Shown here one piece after another: positions 36,980-45,248 of a DNA stretch of 59,592 nucleotides; within the stretch, counting starts at the first letter, position 1; each line of letters starts with the position of its first letter. The notes beneath the pieces are model-generated. The model did not search any database, had not been told where the DNA came from, and saw only the letters and a program-made list of their open reading frames with translations. Origin of the DNA: Paratractidigestivibacter sp963605405 (lineage in GTDB: Bacteria; Actinomycetota; Coriobacteriia; Coriobacteriales; Atopobiaceae); assembly GCA_963605405.1 (NCBI GenBank), contig CAVCUP010000015.1, positions 1-59,592 on the forward strand. Direction: 5' to 3'. The translations under genes were made by a program, and so were the position numbers.

Positions 36980-38020
36980 TTAGCGTGCAAAGCGCGACCC
37001 CTCGAGCCCGCTCAGCCTCCTGAGCCTCATGTGAAGCTGCTCGCGACGCGTCTGGAGCTCAGGCGCATAAAGGCGGCGCAGGCGCATCGTCATCGGTCGG
37101 CCTATCCCCGCCTCGAGGGCTTTGCCCACCTGCCGGCCCAGAAGCTCGGCCCGCTCGCAGGTAGAAAGCGAGAGCCCGGTCGCTTGGATAACCGGGATGC
37201 CGAGCGCCTGCACGTCGGAGGCGCGCGCCTTGTCGCGCTCGACCTGCGACGGGTCGTTGTGATAGGCGCTGTCATACTCCAGGTCGAGCATGCCCTCCCA
37301 GTAGATGTCGGGCTTGAAGGTGTCTCGGGCAGTCAGGTGCCGAAGCTCGCGCGGCACCTCGATCTCGGGATTGAGCTGCGGTTTGGGATACCCTCGTCCG
37401 CCTCGCATGGGCTTGAGATACTGTTCCAGCGCAAGCACGGTCTCCTGCGGGGAGTAAGAGTTGTCCAGGACCCAGGAGGCGGCCGCCCTCGCGGGACCAA
37501 CCCCCGTGACGCCCGAGGCGGATGCAAGGTAGCCCCGCAGGTCATCCGACCTGAGCGCCGGCTCGACAAGGAACTCGCAGCGCCCGCCGGGGGCCAGATA
37601 CGAGTCGTGCGCATACGTGCCGCAGAGCTCCATCCCGAGAAGCAGCAGCTCCTCGAAGCCGAGGCTGCGCGCCTTGAGCATGAAGTACGCCGAAAACGAC
37701 GGCACGAGGATATTGGGGGCGATGGCCATGAGCGTTCCCGTCGGGAACGCTTCCGGAAAGAGCGAGAACTCGAATCCACGCAAGTCGCGCCTGAGCTCGG
37801 GCGAGCTCACGGCAACGTGGAGCGGGTCCGACTCGCTCGCATCGCAGAAGTACGCCAAGGGCCCGAGGTTGATGGAGAGCACGTCCTCGACCCTACAGGC
37901 GCAGGACTGAGGATCGAGCCGCCTCAAGTCGGTCGGATCCGCCCGCAGCCGCCCCGACCTGATGGCGGGCATCACCTTATCCAGCGTCTTTCCGGCAAGT
38001 ACCAGCACTTTTTCCGTCAT
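36980..38020 (-). CDS. Putative PD-(D/E)XK-like nuclease, paralog 1 (flanked by repeats)
   Basis: A 346-residue soluble protein of a family I cannot name. The N-terminal two-thirds contains PTGTLMAIAPNILVPSFSAY and LLLLGMELCGTYA, shared with the paralog at 45249-46409; this part recalls AbiEi-type DNA-binding regulators. The C-terminal part has E193 in SPQET, D238 in KPDIYW, E248 in LDLEYDS and H254, followed by a helix and LGIPVIQAT, an order like PD-(D/E)XK or DUF559 endonucleases. In the paralog the same four residues have identical spacing (45, 10 and 6). The start at 38020 (MTEKVLV) has GAGGGGG nearby. Inverted related elements A and B flank it. Confidence 0.7.
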   Translation of the reverse strand: MTEKVLVLAGKTLDKVMPAIRSGRLRADPTDLRRLDPQSCACRVEDVLSINLGPLAYFCDASESDPLHVAVSSPELRRDLRGFEFSLFPEAFPTGTLMAIAPNILVPSFSAYFMLKARSLGFEELLLLGMELCGTYAHDSYLAPGGRCEFLVEPALRSDDLRGYLASASGVTGVGPARAAASWVLDNSYSPQETVLALEQYLKPMRGGRGYPKPQLNPEIEVPRELRHLTARDTFKPDIYWEGMLDLEYDSAYHNDPSQVERDKARASDVQALGIPVIQATGLSLSTCERAELLGRQVGKALEAGIGRPMTMRLRRLYAPELQTRREQLHMRLRRLSGLEGSRFAR

Positions 38021-38159
38021 GAGGCCCCCTCTCGTGGAGGCCGACTCTACCATGCGGGGGCACACGGACCGCAATGATTCGCCGAACGGCGTGGCCGATA
38101 TCGCGTATGCACGTTAACCGGACCATGAAGAGGCAAAATTGACCCTTTAAGGCCTCGCA

Positions 38160-38324
38160 TGATCATTTTTTCTCGATTCTGCGTGGGATTTCGAGGTTTC
38201 GGCGAGTATCAATAGCCGCGGCAAGCTCCCGAAACGCCACAGCGACGGCATTTGCCCAGTTGACGCACACGTTTAGTTACATCAAGCATCAAACCGAACA
38301 CGCAGAACCTCGATTTTTTGATCA
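38160..38324. mobile_element. Intergenic element B with terminal inverted repeats (right of nuclease gene 1)
   Basis: About 165 bp. Left end 38160-38185 and right end 38299-38324 share TGATCA at the outside and TTCTGCGTG inside, in inverted orientation. Read in reverse complement it contains CGTCAACTGGGCAAATG, matching the core of element A, and ends in CACGCAGAATCGAGAAAAAA as element A does. A and B thus form an inverted pair around the nuclease gene. The wider 400-base intergenic region holds no gene. Confidence 0.7.
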
Positions 38325-38421
38325 ACGAGGCTTCACACGCCGGCGAAACCATGAAGCGCCCGGCCCAGGGACACCTGGGCCGGGCGCTCGTATTCGCGCA
38401 AGCGAACGGATTCCGAAGCCT

Positions 38422-41400
38422 CTACTCCACGGACTTCAGCGCCTCGAGCATATCGACCGTCGAGAGTCGCCGCAGCTCGACGAAGTAGAGCAGCGCCGCG
38501 ATGGCTCCGATGACGATGGCCGGCACAATGAACTCGATCGCCGCGAGCTCCGGGTTGAACATGACATTGTCGGGCGGGACCACGTTCAGGATGTACTGAT
38601 GCAGCGCCACGCCCAGCACCCATCCCGCAAAGAGACCGAGGATCGTGAGCAGGATCGTTTCCCTGTAGATATACATCGTGGTCTCGTTTGAGTGGAAGCC
38701 GAGGACCTTGATGGTCGAGAGCTCGCGCATACGCTCGGACACGTTGATGTTCGTCAGGTTGTACATGATGACCACGGCGAGCATGGCGGCCACGAGGATC
38801 AAGATGCCCATGATCTTGTTGAGCGAGACCACGACGGTGTCGACCTGGGACTGCAGCGCCGTGTTCTGCACCACGGACTTCACGCCCTTGAGCTGCATGA
38901 ATCCGGCCGCGCGCTCCTCCACCGACGAGAGGCTCCCGTCCTCGAGCCTGACCATGGCGGCGTTGGACTCGAACTTCTTGCCGTAGCAGCCCTCGTAGGC
39001 CTCGCGGCTCATGACCATGAAGTGGCCCATGTACATCTCGCACACGCCGGACACGCGGACGGTGCGCGAGGTGCCGTCGGAGGCGGTGAACGCAACCTCG
39101 TCGCCCACGCCCACGCCAAGCAGGGTGGCCAGGCGCTCGCTGATCACGGCGCCGTCGCCCTCAAGGTCCAGGGCATCCCCGCTCCTGCGGTCGCGAAGGT
39201 CGAGGTACTCGCCCAGGTCGGAGGTCTGCTCGGGCACGAGCAGGGTGATCTCCTGCTTGTCGTTGTTCGCGCCGGCAGTGAGGCTCACGGACTCGTAGTG
39301 AATGGCCACCTGGGCCGCGACGCCGTCGGCGGCGAGCGCGTCGTCGAGCTCGGCGAGCTGCGCGTCCGTGGCCGTCGAGCTCTGGGCCACGATCATGTCG
39401 TACTTGAGGATGTCGCCGAACTGCTTGGTGCCCATCTCCTGGATGGAGTGCTGCACGCCGAAGCCCGCGACAAGCATGCACGCGGCGCCGGCCACGCCGA
39501 GGATGGTCATGAACATGCGCTGCTTATAGCGGAAGAGGTTGCGCGCCGTGACCTTGTGCGTGAAGCTCATGCGGCTCCACACGGGGCGGATGCGCTCGAG
39601 CATAATCTTCGAGCCGCCCGAGGGAGGCTTGGGAAGGAGCAGCGCGGCGGGCTTTTCGCCAAGCTCGCGGCGCACGGCGAGAGCCGCGGGAAGCACCGCG
39701 CACAGGCCCGCGAGCACAAGCGCGACCAGGGTGATCACGGGATAGAAGCCCAGGTGGATCGGGGGAAGCGTGAACTTCGCGCCGTAAGCGTTGTACACGA
39801 TGAAGGGCAGCAGGGTGTGGCCGAGCACGATGCCGAGCACCGCTCCTATGCCGCCGGCGAGCGCGCCGTAGAGCACGAACTTGAGCGCGACGTCGCCGTC
39901 ACGGTAGCCGAGGGCCTTGAGCGTGCCGGAGTTGATGCGCTCCTCGTCGACCATGCGCGTCATGGTCGAGAGCGTGACGAACGCGGCCACGAGGTAAAGA
40001 AGCACCGGGAAGACGGCCGCCAGCGAGTCGATGATCTCGGAAACGGTGCTGTAGGTCTTGTAGGCCTCCGAGCCCAGGGCCTCGCGGCGGGTGTCCGTCT
40101 CGTAGGCAGGGGTGTCGTACTTGGCGAGACGCGCGCGGGCGTCGGCGAGCGTGGACTCGCCATCGGCGATCTGCTCCAGCGCGTCGGGCAGGGCGTCGTT
40201 GTACTCGGCGAGGCCGTCCTGGTACTCGGCCAGGCCGTCGTTGTACTCGGCGAGCTTCTCGGCGAGGGTCTGCTTGGCGTCGGTTAGGCTCGTCTTGGCG
40301 GAGGCGAGTTCCTCGACCTTGGAGGCGAGGGTGGCGCGGGCGGCGGCAAGGGTGCTTGCGCCAGACACGTACTCGGCCTTGCCGGAAGCAAGCTGGTCGG
40401 CAGCCGCGTTGAACGCGGAGCGGCCGGACTCGTAGCTTTGGAGCCCCTGCGCGTAGGTCGCGAGACCCTGCTGGTACTCGACGAGGCCCTCATAGTAAGA
40501 GGCGATGCTTGCTTCCGCAGAGGCCATCTGCGCCGAGGCCGCATCAAGCTGCTCCTTTGCGGCGGCGAGCTCCTGTTCCTTCTGAGGGATCGCTGCACGG
40601 GCGGCCTCGACCTGGTCGGCGACGGCGTCGAGCTGGGCCTTCTTCTCGTCGGCCTCGGCGCGCCCGGCGTCGATCTTCTTCTGTGACTCGTCGAGCTGAG
40701 CCGTGACCTCAGCGATGGACGCGCGCCCGGCGTCGTAGCGGGCGACCTGCTCGCGCGCCGCGGTTACCTCCTCGGCGGCGGCAGCGTCCTGCAGCTTGGC
40801 CAGGTAGGCCTGCTGCGCCTGGAGCTTCGTCTCGACGGCGGTGAGCTGCGACTCGAGAGCGGCCTTCTTCGCGGGGTCGGTCTCGGCGGCGATCTGTTCC
40901 TTAAGGTCGGCGGCCTGCGCCTCGGAATCGCTCACCTGCCGGCTCGCTTCGGACACCGCGTCGTCGAGCTTCTGAACCATGACGCGGGCAGCCTCGACCT
41001 GGTCGGCAACGGCGTCGAGCTCGGCTGTCTTCTGGGCGAGCTGTTCGCGCCCGGCGTCGACCTGCGCTTGGGAGGCGTCGAGCTGCGCATAGGCGTTCTC
41101 GAGCTGGGCCCTTCCGTCGTCGTAGGCCTGAACCTGCGCCTTCGCCTCCGCAAGCTGCGCCGCGCCCTCTTCGTAGGCGCGCTGTCCCTCGGCGAGCTGC
41201 TGCCGGGCCGCAGGCAGCCGCGCCTCCGCGGCCGCCACCTGCGGCGCCGCCTCGTCGAGCGCGGCCTTCGCGACATCGAGTTGCGCCTTCGCAGCTGCCA
41301 GCTTGGCCTCGGCGGCGCGCAGCTCGCCGGCCTTCTCCGCTAGCTGGGCCTCGCCCGCCGCGATGGTCGCGGCCGCGGCATCGAGCGTGCCCTGGTTCTC

Positions 41401-42477
41401 GTCGATCTGGGCCCGAGCGTCATCGATCTGCGCCTGGCCGTCGACAATCTGCGCCTCGGCATCGTCTATCTGCGCCTGGCCGTCCGCGAGCTGGGTCGCT
41501 GCGTCGGCGAGCGTCTCGGCGGCGGCGTCCAGGGTCTGTTTGGCGTCGGCGAGCTGCCGCCTGGCGTCGCCGACCTCGGCCTGTCCGTCGTCGATGGCTT
41601 CCTGCGCATCTGCCTTCACCGTGGCCAGGCGGGCCGCCGGCCGCTCAGCGATAAGCCCCTCGACCTCGGATTTGTGCGCCTGGACCAGGTCGCGGTACTC
41701 GTTGGAATAGGGGTCCTTGTCCGCGGTGTCCTCGAAAGTCATGCGCGCCGTCATATACACATCGGAATCGAACTCGTCCGCCACGACCACGGCGTAGCCC
41801 TTGAGGCTGCCCGTGCCGGCCGTCGACTGGCCCATGTTCACGATGGAGATGATCTCCGGCGTGTGCACGTGGCCGACCACGGTGTACTCGGCGTCGTTGA
41901 GGCAGGTCTCGTCGCTCAGGGCGTTGGGCTTCTCGCTCACGCGGATAGTGGAGCCGATGGCGTACTGCTCGCCGACGTTCGTGTCGACGGCGATCTCGCC
42001 CTCACGCTCGGGCATGCGACCGTCGACGAGCTCCAGCTGGGAGACCTCGTCGGGCATGCTCATCACGCGCACGGCGTCCGTCGAGCCCTCGACGGTCACG
42101 TCCTTGAAGTAGCCGTACTCGATGGCCGTCGCGCCGCTGACCTGGTTGACGGCCGCGACGTCGTCCTCGTCCAGGCCGTAGTCGCTCAGCACGGTGAGGT
42201 CGGCCAGCGAGTACTCGCCGAAGTACGCCTCGCCCGTGGCGCGCATGTCCGGTCCGGCCACAAAGAGGCCGACGAGCGCGAACGAGCCGAGCGCCATGAG
42301 CAACATAATAGATATGAAGCGACCCTTGGAATGGGCGATCGAGCGCCACACGTCTTTCCAAAGCGCCGTCTTGCCGCGCCTAGGGCAAGAAGCGGCCGTA
42401 GTGCGAGCGTCGAGCCCACGCGTCGGCGTCGCGGGCGTCGAGCCCGTGCGCGGGGTGGGTTTCCTGCGGTTAGCCAT
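38422..42477 (-). CDS. FtsX-type ABC transporter permease with long extracellular coiled coil
   Basis: A 1351-residue membrane protein. The first membrane segment lies near 54-75, then an extracellular MacB-like domain to about 265. A very long Ala/Gln/Asp/Glu-rich heptad region (about 265-780) with repeats such as AQIDDA, QLAEAKAQ and DGLAEYQDG predicts an extended coiled coil. A cluster of membrane helices follows (about 810-960), then a second extracellular domain and three final helices, giving two FtsX modules. It likely exports or extracts lipid, peptide or antimicrobial substrates using the downstream-encoded ATPase. The start at 42477 has GGGGAG six bases upstream. Confidence 0.88.
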   Translation of the reverse strand: MANRRKPTPRTGSTPATPTRGLDARTTAASCPRRGKTALWKDVWRSIAHSKGRFISIMLLMALGSFALVGLFVAGPDMRATGEAYFGEYSLADLTVLSDYGLDEDDVAAVNQVSGATAIEYGYFKDVTVEGSTDAVRVMSMPDEVSQLELVDGRMPEREGEIAVDTNVGEQYAIGSTIRVSEKPNALSDETCLNDAEYTVVGHVHTPEIISIVNMGQSTAGTGSLKGYAVVVADEFDSDVYMTARMTFEDTADKDPYSNEYRDLVQAHKSEVEGLIAERPAARLATVKADAQEAIDDGQAEVGDARRQLADAKQTLDAAAETLADAATQLADGQAQIDDAEAQIVDGQAQIDDARAQIDENQGTLDAAAATIAAGEAQLAEKAGELRAAEAKLAAAKAQLDVAKAALDEAAPQVAAAEARLPAARQQLAEGQRAYEEGAAQLAEAKAQVQAYDDGRAQLENAYAQLDASQAQVDAGREQLAQKTAELDAVADQVEAARVMVQKLDDAVSEASRQVSDSEAQAADLKEQIAAETDPAKKAALESQLTAVETKLQAQQAYLAKLQDAAAAEEVTAAREQVARYDAGRASIAEVTAQLDESQKKIDAGRAEADEKKAQLDAVADQVEAARAAIPQKEQELAAAKEQLDAASAQMASAEASIASYYEGLVEYQQGLATYAQGLQSYESGRSAFNAAADQLASGKAEYVSGASTLAAARATLASKVEELASAKTSLTDAKQTLAEKLAEYNDGLAEYQDGLAEYNDALPDALEQIADGESTLADARARLAKYDTPAYETDTRREALGSEAYKTYSTVSEIIDSLAAVFPVLLYLVAAFVTLSTMTRMVDEERINSGTLKALGYRDGDVALKFVLYGALAGGIGAVLGIVLGHTLLPFIVYNAYGAKFTLPPIHLGFYPVITLVALVLAGLCAVLPAALAVRRELGEKPAALLLPKPPSGGSKIMLERIRPVWSRMSFTHKVTARNLFRYKQRMFMTILGVAGAACMLVAGFGVQHSIQEMGTKQFGDILKYDMIVAQSSTATDAQLAELDDALAADGVAAQVAIHYESVSLTAGANNDKQEITLLVPEQTSDLGEYLDLRDRRSGDALDLEGDGAVISERLATLLGVGVGDEVAFTASDGTSRTVRVSGVCEMYMGHFMVMSREAYEGCYGKKFESNAAMVRLEDGSLSSVEERAAGFMQLKGVKSVVQNTALQSQVDTVVVSLNKIMGILILVAAMLAVVIMYNLTNINVSERMRELSTIKVLGFHSNETTMYIYRETILLTILGLFAGWVLGVALHQYILNVVPPDNVMFNPELAAIEFIVPAIVIGAIAALLYFVELRRLSTVDMLEALKSVE

Positions 42478-42488
42478 GTTTCTCTCCC

Positions 42489-43190
42489 CTACCACTCGAT
42501 CTGCGCGATGGGCGTGGGCGCCGGGTTGACGTCGATGGACTGCACGCGCGCGTCGTGCATGCGGATCACGCGGTCGGCGATGGGCGCGATGGCCGCGTTG
42601 TGGGTGACGATGATCACGGTCGCGCCCTGCTTGCGGCTCATGTCCTCGAGGATGCCGAGAACCTGCTTGCCCGTGCGGTAGTCGAGGGCGCCCGTGGGCT
42701 CGTCGCAGAGAAGGATCTTCGGGTTCTTGGCCACGGCGCGGGCAATGGCCACGCGCTGCTGCTCGCCGCCGGAGAGCTGGGCCGGGAAGTTGCCCATACG
42801 GTCGGCGAGGCCCACGCTGCACAGGACCTCCTCGGGGTCGGCCGCGTCGCGCACGATCTCGGAGGCGAGCTCGACGTTCTCCTTGGCCGTGAGGTTGCTC
42901 ACCAGGTTGTAGAACTGGAACACGAAGCCCACGTCCGTGCGGCGGTAATCCGTGAGCTGATGGGAGTTGTAGGCCGCGATGTCGTTGCCGTCGATGACGA
43001 CCTGGCCCTCGCTTGCGGTGTCCATGCCGCCGAGGATGTTGAGCAGCGTGGACTTGCCGGCGCCCGAGGAGCCGAGGATGACGACGAGCTCGCCCTTCTC
43101 GCAGGTGAAGTTGACGTCGTTGTTTGCCAGGATCTGGGTAGCGCCTGACTGATACCGCTTGGTCTCGTGAATGACTTCGATATAGGACAC
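42489..43190 (-). CDS. ABC transporter ATP-binding protein (MacB/LolD type)
   Basis: About 233 residues; the partner ATPase of the FtsX-type permease, whose gene starts 11 bases after this one ends. Walker A ILGSSGAGKST, Q-loop VFQFYNLVSNLT, signature LSGGEQQRVAIARA, Walker B ILLCDEPTGALD and switch IIVTHN are all intact. Two GTG starts are possible: one at 43199 lies almost on the SD (AGGAG), so the second, at 43190, with the SD ten bases upstream, is preferred. The promoter overlaps a TetR operator. Confidence 0.93.
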   Translation of the reverse strand: MSYIEVIHETKRYQSGATQILANNDVNFTCEKGELVVILGSSGAGKSTLLNILGGMDTASEGQVVIDGNDIAAYNSHQLTDYRRTDVGFVFQFYNLVSNLTAKENVELASEIVRDAADPEEVLCSVGLADRMGNFPAQLSGGEQQRVAIARAVAKNPKILLCDEPTGALDYRTGKQVLGILEDMSRKQGATVIIVTHNAAIAPIADRVIRMHDARVQSIDVNPAPTPIAQIEW

Positions 43191-43224
43191 GAAGTGCACG
43201 CTCCTCTCGGCCCGTTGCCCATCC

Positions 43225-43247
43225 TTAAATGAACAACGTGTTGATTA
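43225..43247. promoter_or_regulatory. Operator 1 for the TetR-type regulator
   Basis: A 23-bp site TTAAATGAACA-ACG-TGTTGATTA, itself nearly palindromic (TGAACA/TGTTGA). It is repeated in inverted orientation at 43295-43317 with only three central differences. On the plus strand it supplies TTGATT as a -35 hexamer (43241-43246) for the regulator gene, with TACCCT at 43264-43269, spacing 17. Confidence 0.75.
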
Positions 43248-43294
43248 TTTACGGGGCGAAGTGTACCCTCAAAGGTGTAAAAGTCCATGAACAC

Positions 43295-43317
43295 TAATCA
43301 ACAGAGTGTTCATTTAA
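43295..43317. promoter_or_regulatory. Operator 2 for the TetR-type regulator
   Basis: The inverted partner of the preceding site, TAATCAACA-GAG-TGTTCATTTAA, a perfect palindrome in its inner part. On the minus strand it supplies TTGATT (complement 43296-43301) as -35 for the ABC exporter genes, with TACACC (complement 43274-43279), spacing 16. Binding at both sites would shut both promoters. Confidence 0.75.
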
Positions 43318-43339
43318 GAAAAAGAGGGCTGAGGTCTCC

Positions 43340-43948
43340 ATGAAAACGGGCGGCACCGGCGAGAAGGCGAAGCGCAACACCCAGACGCGTGCGCGCATCA
43401 AGCGCGCGCTCACGAAGCTGATCCAGCTGAAGGGATTCGACGCACTCACGGTGAGCGACATCACCCGTCACGCCGAGATAAACAGAGGCACCTTTTATCT
43501 CCACTACATAGACAAGTTCGACGCGCTCGAGCAGATGGAGGAGGAGCTCATCGAATCGCTCCGCGGCGCGCTCGTTCGTCTCGACGCGGCGCGCGACGCC
43601 AAGGACGCCTGCGACTTCTTCCCGTACCCGGTGCTGCTCGAGGCGCTTAAGCTCGTGGCGGCGGACTTCGAGTTCGTGGCCGCGATCTCCGGCAAAGGCG
43701 GCGACCCCGAGTTCTTCCTTAAGCTCAAGAAGGAGATCAACGGCCTTCTTGACCAAGGCCTCAAGCTCACCGGCGGGCAGGTGCTCTGCGACAAGTTCGC
43801 CTATGATTACGCCCGCGAGCTCGCCATCAGCCACGTTATGTGCATCATCGCCCTGTGGCTCGCGCGCGGCGGCGAGGAGTCGCCCGAGGAGGTCGCGCGC
43901 ATGATCGTGGCCGCGAAGAACGTGAGCCCCAGCCAGCTCGTAGGGTAG
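43340..43948 (+). CDS. TetR-family transcriptional regulator
   Basis: A 202-residue regulator. The N-terminal helix-turn-helix (about 15-60) shows RIKRALTKLIQLKGFDALTV, then SDITRHAEINRGTFYLHYID. The ligand-binding C terminus is not similar to well-known subgroups, apart from a general resemblance to TetR_C_7-type DhaS-like proteins. It is divergent from the exporter ATPase and permease genes and shares a 150-base intergenic region with two mirrored operators. It probably represses itself and the exporter until it binds an exported compound. Confidence 0.9.
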   Translation: MKTGGTGEKAKRNTQTRARIKRALTKLIQLKGFDALTVSDITRHAEINRGTFYLHYIDKFDALEQMEEELIESLRGALVRLDAARDAKDACDFFPYPVLLEALKLVAADFEFVAAISGKGGDPEFFLKLKKEINGLLDQGLKLTGGQVLCDKFAYDYARELAISHVMCIIALWLARGGEESPEEVARMIVAAKNVSPSQLVG

Positions 43949-43999
43949 ACTCTTTGCCGACGCACCCGATTCGCGAGGCGCACACGAGGGGACGAGCTT

Positions 44000-44980
44000 T
44001 TGGACATCAATCAAATCGCGCAGATGGCAGGGGTCTCCCGCGCCACCGTCTCGCGCTACTTCAACGACGGCTACGTGAGCCAGGAGAAGCGCGACCGCAT
44101 CCGCGCCGTGGTCAAGGCCACCGGATACTCCCCCTCGCAGCACGCGAAGAGCCTGCGCACCGGCAAATCGAACACGGTGGGCGTCATCATCCCGAAGATA
44201 AACTCCGCATCGGTAAGCCGCATGGTCGCGGGCATGACGCCCGTCTTCGCGGAGCGCGGCTACCAGGTGCTTCTGGCCAACACAGACAACGACGCAGCGC
44301 GCGAGGTCACCTACCTGCGGCTCTTTGACGAGCGTAAACAGGTCGACGGCGTGGTGCTCGTGGCCACCGTCTTCTCCGATGAGCACCAGGCGACGATCGA
44401 CGAGATGGGCCTGCCGCTGGTGGTGCTCGACCAAGACCTCCCCGGGCACTCGTGCGTCTACCAGAACGACCGCGATGCGCTGCGCGAGATCACGGCCAAC
44501 GCGCTGAGGACGTCGGCGCACCCCGCCTACATAGGCGTCTTCGAGGAGGACGAGTCGGCCGGTCGCGACCGTCACCTCGGGTTTCTCGACGCGTGCGCGG
44601 CGGCCGGCATCGAGGTGCCGGAGTTCGCCCAGATGATCGCCGACTTTACCGTCGACGCGGGCTACACCGCCGCCGAGCAGCTGATCGAACGCTACCCGGA
44701 GGTGGATACCATCGTGTGCGCCACGGACTCCATCGCCTTCGGCGCCATGACGTGCCTGCGCGAGTACGGCCGGAGCGTTCCCGAGGACGTGCAGGTCACG
44801 GGCGTGGGCGACGCCGAGCTCAGCCAAATCGTGACGCCGACCTTAACGACCGTGCACCACCACTACAAGACCTCCGGCGCGGAAGCCGCGCGCATGCTCT
44901 GCGAGCAGCTCGCCGGCGACGCCACCCGCCGCGAGGTCCGCATGAGCTACGAGATCGTGGCCCGCAACTCCACGCGCTAA
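44000..44980 (+). CDS. scrR: LacI-family regulator, probable sucrose-operon repressor
   Basis: A 326-residue LacI/GalR regulator with HTH at about 3-22 (INQIAQMAGVSRATVSRYF) and hinge SLRTGKSNTVGVI, followed by a periplasmic-binding-protein-like sensor domain with VVLDQDLPGH and VDTIVCATDSIAFGA. It starts with TTG, preceded by GAGGGG eight bases upstream. The nearest LacI-type operators are two sites in front of scrA, and ScrR regulators bind sucrose-6-phosphate or fructose. It is separated from scrA by about 1.9 kb, filled by a nuclease-like cassette. The function as ScrR is inferred from location. Confidence 0.8.
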   Translation: MDINQIAQMAGVSRATVSRYFNDGYVSQEKRDRIRAVVKATGYSPSQHAKSLRTGKSNTVGVIIPKINSASVSRMVAGMTPVFAERGYQVLLANTDNDAAREVTYLRLFDERKQVDGVVLVATVFSDEHQATIDEMGLPLVVLDQDLPGHSCVYQNDRDALREITANALRTSAHPAYIGVFEEDESAGRDRHLGFLDACAAAGIEVPEFAQMIADFTVDAGYTAAEQLIERYPEVDTIVCATDSIAFGAMTCLREYGRSVPEDVQVTGVGDAELSQIVTPTLTTVHHHYKTSGAEAARMLCEQLAGDATRREVRMSYEIVARNSTR

Positions 44981-45066
44981 CCCGCCCGGCCGGGAATTGC
45001 GGCGCGCCCGGCCCCATGCAGCGATAGGCCAGCCAAACGGACCTCGGCCGGCTTCGCGCGAAACGC

Positions 45067-45204
45067 AAACTTCGTCGAGTGAGCGTCTTATCTCGATTCT
45101 TCGAGTAGCGGCCGTCGAAATCGGTTCCCTTCCTGGGAAAACACCGCGCATTAACACGCCGTTACCGCTCACCCCCGAATTTAGACGCTCACTCGAAAGA
45201 GTTT
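45067..45204. mobile_element. Intergenic element C with terminal inverted repeats (left of nuclease gene 2)
   Basis: 138 bp. Left end 45067-45090 and right end 45182-45204 are inverted over TCGAGTGAGCGTCT plus outer AAACT. The interior has TTCCTGGGAAAACACCGCG, close to the core of element A, and ATCTCGATTCTTCG, close to the termini of elements A and B. The same length and ends are seen in element D. Confidence 0.7.
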
Positions 45205-45248
45205 CTGCTATCGCCACCGGAAAACCGCCGACGTGATACCGTCTCGTC

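Noticed and set aside
38692..40287. Plus-strand frame opposite the FtsX-type permease
   Set aside because: A shadow frame with His/Arg/Val-rich composition; the minus-strand permease has clear domains.
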